NCBI GenBank assembly: GCA_900765125.1
Contig: CAAFQL010000395.1
Location: 1-9,903 of the forward strand
From: Oscillospiraceae bacterium
Lineage (GTDB): Bacteria; Bacillota; Clostridia; Oscillospirales; Ruminococcaceae
DNA length: 9,903 nt
Direction: 5' to 3'
In this document: positions 1 to 5,638 of the stretch, one piece after another
How the letters are laid out: every line of letters begins with the position of its first letter
How positions within the stretch are numbered: position 1 is the first letter of the stretch
Translations under genes and position numbers: made by a program
Notes under the pieces: model-generated
The model's database searches: none
What the model was told of the DNA's origin: nothing
Seen by the model: the letters and a program-made list of their open reading frames with translations, nothing else

Positions 1-1
1 A

Positions 2-601
2 AGCAGTGACGATTTACCTCTTCTCATTTCATGGATGTACTGTGACAGCATCTCTATGGGCGGACTTTTTTCTTTTTTCTGTAAAAAGCAAGAGGATATT
101 CTTATCCATGTAAAAGAATTGCAGCCATTTATTAATATACATGATGATATAGAATGTATTGCAGAAGAAAAAAAGTTTGATTTTGAACATAATATCTCAT
201 TAAAAATTCATGAATTTATAAATATGATGACAGCTTTTTCACGTGAAACTGACGGTGTTTCAAATATCGTAAGCAGCATATCTGAAAAGAATGCGCTTAT
301 AAAAGAATATATTGAACAAAATTTCAGTCGTAAGATAACACTTGATGACCTAAGCCATGAATTTTGCGTAAGCAAATACTATATGCTTCGATCATTCAAA
401 AATCAATACGGTACGACTATCATAAATTATCTTCAATCATATCGCATACAACACGCAAAAAAGCTGCTTATATTCTCAAATATGCAGATAGAAGCTATTG
501 GCAGAGAGTGCGGAATATATGATGTAAGTTATTTCAATAAGCTTTTCCGTTCCTTTGAAGGAATGACAGCAGGGCAATATAGAAAAAAGTGGAAAAAATA
601 A
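2..601 (+). CDS. AraC-family transcriptional regulator, 5' end cut off by window edge
   Basis: The reading frame is open to the left edge of the window, so the start lies outside and the first in-window Met (position 35) need not be the start; 199 residues remain. The C-terminal 100 or so residues are a clear AraC/XylS DNA-binding domain with two helix-turn-helix units. The first includes ITLDDLSHEFCVSKYYMLRSF. The second carries the family signature around GIYDVSYFNKLFRSFEGMTAGQYRKKW, where the G-x-x-D-x-SYFN-x-x-F pattern is diagnostic. The part before it is a poorly conserved sensor region that I cannot assign to a ligand. The gene converges on the amidohydrolase across 77 bases in which I see no strong intrinsic terminator. 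A DNA-binding regulator is well supported; its targets are unknown. Confidence 0.9.
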   Translation, partial: SSDDLPLLISWMYCDSISMGGLFSFFCKKQEDILIHVKELQPFINIHDDIECIAEEKKFDFEHNISLKIHEFINMMTAFSRETDGVSNIVSSISEKNALIKEYIEQNFSRKITLDDLSHEFCVSKYYMLRSFKNQYGTTIINYLQSYRIQHAKKLLIFSNMQIEAIGRECGIYDVSYFNKLFRSFEGMTAGQYRKKWKK

Positions 602-678
602 ATCGAAAAAATTAAAATATGTCAAAGTGTAGAAAAGGGCTTGAAATTTAAAAAACAATGTGGTAAAATAGTAAATAG

Positions 679-1488
679 TTATTTACCAAGGATAGTAAGT
701 GCGTTCTCTGAAAATATTTTTTCCAGTTCATCCTGAGAAATCGGCATAGCCTTAAGCTTTTTAATACCTATCTCAGGAGACCCCCACGGACTGTCTGTTG
801 CAAATAGAATCTTGTCTGCTCCGTGTGTATGGATTATGGATAGAATAGTATCTGAATCTGCTGCTTCCATTACATAAGCAAGGTCAAAATATACCGGCAT
901 ACCACAGAGCTTTTCAATAACCTCTTGATACATCTTAAAACCTCCTGCGTGTGCAAGAATAATACGTGGCTGAGTCGGCATATTGCCTCTATAAACAGCA
1001 TCAAAAACACGCAGGATTCTGTCCGGTGTGCATTTTACTTCACCATCACATCCGTCATCTACACCTGCATGAGTTACTACTGCAAGACCAATAGACAAAG
1101 CGTAACGAATTATTTCTATATAACGCTTATCATCGATGAAAGCATTTTGATAATCAGGATGAAGCTTTATTCCATAAAGACCCATTTTCTTTATTTCGTC
1201 AAGATGTTCAAATGGAGTCTCATCAGACGGATGGATGCCTCCAAATGAGTATATATCTTCTGTATTATTAAGCTGTGCTGCAAACTCATTTACACTTTTG
1301 AACTGTGAAGGCTTTGTAACTACAGGAAGTATTACACTTTTGTCAACGCCGCCTTTTTTCATAAGAGAAATCAAGCTGCATAGTGTGCCGTCTCCGTAAG
1401 GATTATATCCTGACTTTGAAGCAAGAAAGTCTATGGTAGACTTTGCAATAGCATCTGGAAACACATGAGTATGGAAATCAATTATCAT
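679..1488 (-). CDS. Amidohydrolase-related (TIM-barrel, metal-dependent) hydrolase
   Basis: This is a 269-residue protein of the amidohydrolase 2 family. Metal-binding motifs lie in the expected order: DFHTH (H6 and H8), GIHP (H86), GIKLHP (K108, H110), THAG (H140), LAHAGG (H180) and ATDSPWG (D232). Such proteins hydrolyse or decarboxylate small substrates at a metal centre in the cytoplasm, but the substrate cannot be read from the sequence. An upstream in-frame ATG at 1509 would add seven residues. I prefer the ATG at 1486-1488 because an AAGGAG ribosome binding site lies 9 bases before it, inside the longer version, and the HxH motif then falls at the N terminus as is usual. A TTGAAA-N17-TATAAT promoter lies just upstream. 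It is transcribed away from the aryl-CoA ligase and toward the AraC gene, with no operon partner in view. Confidence 0.87.
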   Translation of the reverse strand: MIIDFHTHVFPDAIAKSTIDFLASKSGYNPYGDGTLCSLISLMKKGGVDKSVILPVVTKPSQFKSVNEFAAQLNNTEDIYSFGGIHPSDETPFEHLDEIKKMGLYGIKLHPDYQNAFIDDKRYIEIIRYALSIGLAVVTHAGVDDGCDGEVKCTPDRILRVFDAVYRGNMPTQPRIILAHAGGFKMYQEVIEKLCGMPVYFDLAYVMEAADSDTILSIIHTHGADKILFATDSPWGSPEIGIKKLKAMPISQDELEKIFSENALTILGK

Positions 1489-1497
1489 TTTGGTTTT

Positions 1498-1503
1498 CTC
1501 CTT
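1498..1503 (-). promoter_or_regulatory. Ribosome binding site that fixes the amidohydrolase start
   Basis: AAGGAG on the minus strand, 9 bases before the ATG at 1488. It lies inside the longer reading frame that begins at 1509, which argues against that earlier start. Confidence 0.75.
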
Positions 1504-1520
1504 AATCATTTAATTTTATT

Positions 1521-1549
1521 ATTATACTACGTTGGCAGACATTTTTCAA
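1521..1549 (-). promoter_or_regulatory. Sigma-A type promoter of the amidohydrolase gene
   Basis: On the minus strand, TTGAAA (1549-1544) is followed by exactly 17 bases and a perfect TATAAT (1526-1521). Transcription would start near 1514, giving a leader of about 25 bases to the preferred ATG. Both boxes and the spacing are near consensus. Confidence 0.75.
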
Positions 1550-1555
1550 GTTTTT

Positions 1556-1570
1556 TCGCATACAATGCGA
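1556..1570 (+). promoter_or_regulatory. Inverted repeat over a candidate -10 box upstream of the aryl-CoA ligase
   Basis: TCGCAT-ACA-ATGCGA is a perfect inverted repeat with 6-base arms and a 3-base centre. It contains TACAAT (1561-1566), a plausible -10 box that would put the transcript start near 1573, ahead of the AAAGGAG ribosome binding site at 1583-1589. I see no good -35 box at 16-18 bases; TTGGCA at 1532 is 23 bases away. A promoter lacking a -35 and overlapped by a dyad would suit an activator or repressor, but this is only a suggestion. Confidence 0.3.
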
Positions 1571-1600
1571 TGATTTTATTTTAAAGGAGTATATATATAA

Positions 1601-2911
1601 ATGAAAAAACGATATTATCAGCAAGGAATTGAAACAATGGCATATGAAGATATGAGAAAGCTTCAGGAAGAACGTCTTGTCAAGCAGGTAAAACACGTTT
1701 ACAATAACGTACCTTACTATAAAACACTTATGAATGAAAGAGGACTTACCCCTGATGACATACAGTCACTTGATGATTTAAAGAAACTTCCGTTTTTAAC
1801 AAAGGCTGATTTGAGAGATCAGTATCCATATGGACTTCTGGCAACTGATTTAAAAAATTGTGTTCACATACAGTCCACCTCTGGTACTACAGGCAGACGT
1901 GTAGTTGCTTTCTATACTCAGGAAGATATTGATATATGGGAAGAATGCTGTGCAAGAGCTATTGTTGCAGCAGGTGGTACAAATGAAGACGTTTGTCATG
2001 TCTGCTATGGCTATGGTTTGTTTACAGGAGGTCCTGGTCTTAATGGCGGTTCTCATAAGGTAGGATGCCTCACTCTTCCTATGTCCTCCGGCAATACTGA
2101 AAGGCAGATACAGTTCATGATGGATCTCAAATCTACCATTCTCTGCTGTACACCGTCTTATGCTGCATATATCGGTGAAACACTCAAGGAAAAAGGATAT
2201 GGACCGCAGGATAACAACCTGAAAGCTGGTATATTTGGAGCTGAACCGTGGACAGAAGAAATGCGGCATGATATTGAACAGACTCTTGGAATCAAAGCAT
2301 ACGATATTTATGGTCTGACCGAAACTTCCGGTCCCGGAGTTTCATTTGAATGCGAAGAGCAAACAGGTATGCACATCAATGAAGACCATTTCCTTGCTGA
2401 GATAATCGACCCTGAAACAGGTGAAGTTCTGCCTGACGGAGAAAAAGGTGAGCTTGTATTTACTTCCCTTACAAAAGAAGCATTCCCGCTTATACGTTAT
2501 CGCACACGTGACATCTGTGTACTGTCAAGAAAAAAGTGTTCCTGCGGACGTACTCTTATAAAGATGTCTAAACCTATGGGCAGAAGCGATGATATGCTTA
2601 TCATTCGTGGAGTAAATGTATTCCCATCACAGATTGAAACTGTTCTCCTGAATAAGGGATATACACCTAACTACCAGATAGAAGTAAACAGAGTAAACAA
2701 TACAGATACACTTGATATAAATGTTGAACTTAGTCCTGAAGAATACAAGAAGGCAAAAAATGAGCTTGAGATCCGTGAAAAGAATCTTGCTTCTGCAATA
2801 AAGACAATGCTTGGCATTTCACCAAGAGTGCATCTTGTAGCACCTAAGACAATTGTCCGCAGTGAAGGAAAAGCAGTACGTGTTATCGACCATCGCAAAC
2901 TTCATGATTGA
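1601..2911 (+). CDS. Phenylacetate-CoA ligase (PaaK)-type aryl-acid:CoA ligase
   Basis: This 436-residue protein has the usual length for the PaaK branch of the ANL adenylating enzymes. These activate an aryl acid with ATP to an acyl-AMP and then transfer it to coenzyme A in the cytoplasm. Visible motifs are the P-loop STSGTTGR (92-99), the YGLTETSG motif (237-244), YRTRD (300-304), a CSCGRT stretch (313-318), RGVNVFPSQIE (336-346) and a C-terminal EGKAVRV with the probable adenylation lysine K424. AAAGGAG lies 11 bases before the ATG. Anaerobic homologues often sit beside indolepyruvate:ferredoxin oxidoreductase genes, and none is present here. The next gene begins about 50 bases downstream with no terminator or clear promoter between, so the two may be co-transcribed. 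The true acid substrate (phenylacetate, indoleacetate or other) cannot be told. Confidence 0.9.
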   Translation: MKKRYYQQGIETMAYEDMRKLQEERLVKQVKHVYNNVPYYKTLMNERGLTPDDIQSLDDLKKLPFLTKADLRDQYPYGLLATDLKNCVHIQSTSGTTGRRVVAFYTQEDIDIWEECCARAIVAAGGTNEDVCHVCYGYGLFTGGPGLNGGSHKVGCLTLPMSSGNTERQIQFMMDLKSTILCCTPSYAAYIGETLKEKGYGPQDNNLKAGIFGAEPWTEEMRHDIEQTLGIKAYDIYGLTETSGPGVSFECEEQTGMHINEDHFLAEIIDPETGEVLPDGEKGELVFTSLTKEAFPLIRYRTRDICVLSRKKCSCGRTLIKMSKPMGRSDDMLIIRGVNVFPSQIETVLLNKGYTPNYQIEVNRVNNTDTLDINVELSPEEYKKAKNELEIREKNLASAIKTMLGISPRVHLVAPKTIVRSEGKAVRVIDHRKLHD

Positions 2912-2948
2912 CTTTAATTATAGGCTTTTAAATGGTAAATTTAGAAGA

Positions 2949-2954
2949 AAAGGG
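2949..2954 (+). promoter_or_regulatory. Ribosome binding site supporting the ATG at 2965 of the esterase
   Basis: AAAGGG lies 10 bases before the ATG at 2965. The earlier in-frame ATG at 2932 has no comparable site before it and would put a charged stretch in front of the signal peptide. Confidence 0.55.
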
Positions 2955-2964
2955 TAATGTGAAT

Positions 2965-4278
2965 ATGAACATTAAAAACAGCATAAAAAGATGTATTGGA
3001 GCAGTTATGAGCTGCACTATTGCTGTAGGAACATTTGGAAGTGCAGCTTCTATGACATATGTACGTGCGGAAGATTATGAAAAAACATATAAAATAATGT
3101 GTATGGGCGACTCTATAACCCACGGTTACATAGACGATAATAACGGCTACAGAAAGTATCTGTGTTATTATCTACAGCAAAATAATATTTCCTACGATAT
3201 GGTCGGTGCAAATAATAGCTGGTCTAACGAAGCTGCTTACGACTGGAATGGTACAACTATAACCTATGATCCGGCACACTGCGGCTATAGCGGATATGCT
3301 ATTAAAAATTACAATGGCAGAACAGGTCTTTACGAAACTCTATTTCAAAATAATAACTTTATTACAACATATGACCCTGACATTATGCTTCTGCAAATTG
3401 GTACAAATGACTTGCTTGACGCTCGCCTTAACGTTACAGAAAACATGGGAGATATTACAAGTCAAACTACAGCGTTGCAGAGACTTGAAAGTCTTGTGGA
3501 CGAAATCATCGCAAACATGGACACCACAGATGTACTGTTTCTTGCAAGTGTTCCTGATATAGATGCTGATATCCGTTCTGATTGGTTAGGTGCGTATGAA
3601 TGGATTGCAGGAGTTGACACAAATAATAAAACCGAACTACAGGCTAAAGTAGACGAATATGTAGACACGTACAACGCAGGCGTAAAAGCACTTGTAGATA
3701 AGAAAAAATCTGAGGGTGTCAATATTGGCTTTGCGGATATTAACAGTGTGGTAGATATGAAATCTGGTCTGTATGACGGTGTTCACCCAAATGAAACAGG
3801 CTATGCTGCTATGGGTAAGCTCTGGAGTAATACTATCAAGAACTATCTTGACGGAACAGAAACTGTCGAAACCACTACAACAACTGCTGAAACCACCACA
3901 ACAACTACTACAGAGTCTACAATTACAGAAACGACAACTACTGATACTACTACCGAGTCAACAACTACAACTGCTGAAACAACTACCACTATAGAGTCAA
4001 CAACCACAGAAAGTACAACTGAATCTACAACCACATCTACTGAAACAACAACAACAACTACTACTGTTACTACCACTGATGTCAATAAAGATCTTGGCGA
4101 CTTAAATTGGGATGGTCAAGTTAATATGTCTGACTGCGTGGTACTACGTAAGTACTTAGTAGGAGTAATAAATATTCATAGCATAAATTATGATAATGCT
4201 GACATGGACGGAAACGGAAGAATAAATATATTTGATGCTTCCTGTCTGCTTGAAATGCTTATCAGCAAAAATAACTGA
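2965..4278 (+). CDS. Secreted CE3-like SGNH esterase with Thr-rich linker and C-terminal dockerin
   Basis: This 437-residue exported enzyme is built of four parts. Residues 1-35 form a signal peptide (basic NIKNSIKR start, hydrophobic core, probable cleavage after VRA). Residues 36 to about 297 form an SGNH hydrolase: GDSIT with Ser50, SGY with Gly110, GTND with Asn148, and DGVHP with Asp271 and His274. The IMCMGDS start, the HCGYSGY block and the DGVHPNETGY end resemble carbohydrate esterase family 3, known for acetylxylan esterases. Residues 298-371 are a low-complexity Thr/Glu/Ser linker. Residues 373-437 are a type I-like dockerin with two calcium loops, starting at Asp379 and Asp413, which would dock the enzyme onto a cohesin of a scaffoldin. 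The likely role is removing acetyl groups from plant cell wall polysaccharide outside the cell. An in-frame ATG at 2932 would add 11 residues but is less likely. A strong terminator follows. Confidence 0.9.
   Translation: MNIKNSIKRCIGAVMSCTIAVGTFGSAASMTYVRAEDYEKTYKIMCMGDSITHGYIDDNNGYRKYLCYYLQQNNISYDMVGANNSWSNEAAYDWNGTTITYDPAHCGYSGYAIKNYNGRTGLYETLFQNNNFITTYDPDIMLLQIGTNDLLDARLNVTENMGDITSQTTALQRLESLVDEIIANMDTTDVLFLASVPDIDADIRSDWLGAYEWIAGVDTNNKTELQAKVDEYVDTYNAGVKALVDKKKSEGVNIGFADINSVVDMKSGLYDGVHPNETGYAAMGKLWSNTIKNYLDGTETVETTTTTAETTTTTTTESTITETTTTDTTTESTTTTAETTTTIESTTTESTTESTTTSTETTTTTTTVTTTDVNKDLGDLNWDGQVNMSDCVVLRKYLVGVINIHSINYDNADMDGNGRINIFDASCLLEMLISKNN
3856..4077 (+). repeat. Low-complexity Thr-rich linker repeat (ACA/ACT codons)
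   Basis: A 74-codon run made mostly of threonine codons (ACA, ACT, ACC), broken by Glu, Ser and a few Ala, Ile, Val and Asp. It joins the catalytic domain to the dockerin. Such linkers in cellulosomal proteins are flexible and often O-glycosylated; glycosylation here is an inference. The repetitive DNA is a likely site of slippage and length change between strains. Confidence 0.9.
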
Positions 4279-4285
4279 TTTAACT

Positions 4286-4327
4286 AAAACCGCTTTGAGA
4301 AAATGAAATGACTCAAGGCGGTTTTTT
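4286..4327 (+). terminator. Intrinsic terminator after the dockerin esterase
   Basis: A 14-base arm (4286-4299, AAAACCGCTTTGAG) pairs with 4312-4325 (CTCAAGGCGGTTTT) with only one G-T wobble, around a 12-base loop, and runs into six T residues. It lies just after the esterase stop codon. The A-rich left arm may also let it work weakly on the other strand. Confidence 0.9.
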
Positions 4328-4370
4328 ATCTAAAATAATGTAATAATAACATAAATATTTATACGTTCCC

Positions 4371-4399
4371 TTGACTATAAGATTGATTAGGTGTATACT
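4371..4399 (+). promoter_or_regulatory. Sigma-A type promoter of galE
   Basis: TTGACT (4371-4376), 17 bases, then TATACT (4394-4399). Transcription would begin near 4406, leaving a leader of about 55 bases. It sits between the esterase terminator and galE, so galE is an independent unit. Confidence 0.75.
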
Positions 4400-4460
4400 A
4401 TATATAGGTTCAATAGAACTTAAATCATGCATATTGTCCAAATCGAAAGGAGTAACCCAT

Positions 4461-5480
4461 ATGAAAACAATATTACTGGCAGGTGGTGCCGGCTATATAG
4501 GTTCACATACAGCAGTAGAACTTCTGGAGGCTGGCTTTGATGTAATCATTGCTGATAACTATTCCAATAGCTGTCCGGAAGTAATAAAACGTGTAGAAGA
4601 AATAACAGGAAAAACTGTTAAGGCTTACGAGATAGATATAAAAAGCACGGATAAACTGGAAAAAGTTTTTAGGGAAAACAAAATTGACGCTGTAATTCAT
4701 TTTGCAGGATTAAAGGCAGTAGGGGAATCAGTTGCAAAGCCTTTACTTTATTATAGAAACAATATAGATACAACTCTTTCGCTTCTTGAATGTATGAAGA
4801 AATATAACGTAAACAATATTATCTTCTCATCAAGTGCAACAGTATACGGGGAGGAAAACCCTGTTCCTTATACAGAGGAAATGCAGCGTGGTACTTGTAC
4901 GAATCCATATGGCTGGACTAAGGCTATGATGGAACAAATACTTGAGGACGCAGCAAAAGCAGATGACAATCTGTCTGTTATCCTGCTGCGCTATTTCAAT
5001 CCGATAGGTGCGCATGAATCAGGCAGAATAGGTGAAGATCCGCAGGGTATTCCAAATAACCTAATGCCTTATGTGGCTCAGGTTGCTGTTGGCAGACGTG
5101 AAAAACTCACAATTTTTGGACAAGATTATGATACTCCAGATGGCACATGCCGCCGTGATTATATCCATGTTGTAGACCTTGCCAAAGGTCACGTAAAGGC
5201 AATTGAATATGTTCTAAAAAATGATGGAGTTGAAATATTCAATTTAGGTACAGGTACTCCATACAGTGTAACAGAAATAGTTACAACATTTGAAAATGTA
5301 AACGATATTAAAATCAACCATGTATATGGTGCAAGAAGAGCTGGTGATCTTCCCGAAAGTTATGCAAATGCAGATAAAGCACTTCGTCTGCTTGGTTGGA
5401 AGACCGAAAAAACACTTGCAGATATGTGCAAAGACACATGGAACTGGCAGAAAAACAACCCAAACGGTTATAAAAAATAG
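4461..5480 (+). CDS. galE: UDP-glucose 4-epimerase
   Basis: This 339-residue protein has the usual GalE length and all its hallmarks. It interconverts UDP-glucose and UDP-galactose with bound NAD in the cytoplasm, serving galactose use (Leloir pathway) and supply of galactosyl donors for cell surface glycans. The NAD-binding Rossmann motif GGAGYIG is at residues 8-14. The short-chain dehydrogenase catalytic residues are in SSSATVYG (123-130) and NPYGWTK (Tyr150, Lys154). RYFNPIGAH, RRDYIHVVDLA and the GDLPESYA segment follow as in the family. The frame is open upstream to 4371, but the ATG at 4461 is chosen because AAAGGAG lies 8 bases before it and the Rossmann fold starts there. It has its own promoter and terminator and no other Leloir gene beside it. 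Confidence 0.96.
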   Translation: MKTILLAGGAGYIGSHTAVELLEAGFDVIIADNYSNSCPEVIKRVEEITGKTVKAYEIDIKSTDKLEKVFRENKIDAVIHFAGLKAVGESVAKPLLYYRNNIDTTLSLLECMKKYNVNNIIFSSSATVYGEENPVPYTEEMQRGTCTNPYGWTKAMMEQILEDAAKADDNLSVILLRYFNPIGAHESGRIGEDPQGIPNNLMPYVAQVAVGRREKLTIFGQDYDTPDGTCRRDYIHVVDLAKGHVKAIEYVLKNDGVEIFNLGTGTPYSVTEIVTTFENVNDIKINHVYGARRAGDLPESYANADKALRLLGWKTEKTLADMCKDTWNWQKNNPNGYKK

Positions 5481-5496
5481 TTATCCTGTAATAGAA

Positions 5497-5534
5497 AAGG
5501 CAGTTTCTGTACTATATGCAGAATCTGCCCTTTT
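5497..5534 (+). terminator. Probable intrinsic terminator after galE
   Basis: GGCAG-T-TTCTG (5499-5509) pairs with CAGAA-T-CTGCC (5519-5529), giving 10 pairs and one T-T mismatch around a 9-base loop. It is followed by a short T run (5531-5534) after one C, and flanked by an A run on the left. The T tract is short, so some read-through is possible. Confidence 0.7.
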
Positions 5535-5556
5535 AATTCTAATAGTTATTTACCTA

Positions 5557-5585
5557 TTGACTATTTCATACATATATGATATCAT
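5557..5585 (+). promoter_or_regulatory. Extended -10 promoter of the AsnB-like gene
   Basis: TTGACT (5557-5562), 17 bases, then TATCAT (5580-5585) preceded by TGA, an extended -10 element. The perfect palindrome ATGATATCAT (5576-5585) covers the -10 box, and TATGAT/ATCATA form a wider dyad (5575-5594), so a regulator could bind here. The transcript would start near 5592, leaving about 47 bases to the ATG. Confidence 0.65.
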
Positions 5586-5638
5586 TTTATCATAGGAATT
5601 AATATATCCTTAAATATACAGTTTTACGAGGTGCAGAT

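Noticed and set aside
661..688. Inverted repeats around the end of the amidohydrolase gene as a terminator
   Set aside because: GTAAATA-GT-TATTTAC and TGGTAAA/TTTACCA can pair, but the stems are almost all A-T, overlap each other and lack a T tract.
925..1248. 107-codon frame on the plus strand inside the amidohydrolase gene
   Set aside because: It is a shadow of a gene whose metal-binding motifs are all in the other frame, and it has no family features.
2908..2936. TTGACT at the ligase stop codon as a -35 box for the esterase
   Set aside because: No acceptable -10 box lies 16-18 bases downstream.
2932..2964. Earlier ATG for the dockerin esterase, adding 11 residues
   Set aside because: It has no good ribosome binding site, and the added acidic residues would spoil the N-terminal region of the signal peptide. 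AAAGGG before 2965 fits better.
3843..4085. Valine-rich 80-codon frame on the minus strand
   Set aside because: It is the reverse complement of the Thr-rich linker; ACA/ACT codons read as TGT/AGT or GTx repeats. It has no ribosome binding site and no family features.
5320..5595. 91-codon frame running from the end of galE into the gap
   Set aside because: Most of it overlaps galE in another frame and it crosses the galE terminator and the next promoter.
5481..5638. Possible frameshifted N terminus carrying the missing glutaminase residues of the AsnB-like gene
   Set aside because: The gap holds the galE terminator and a good promoter. I found no Met-Cys-Gly or RHRGPD coding in any frame, and it is too short for terminator, promoter and the missing 70 or so codons together.
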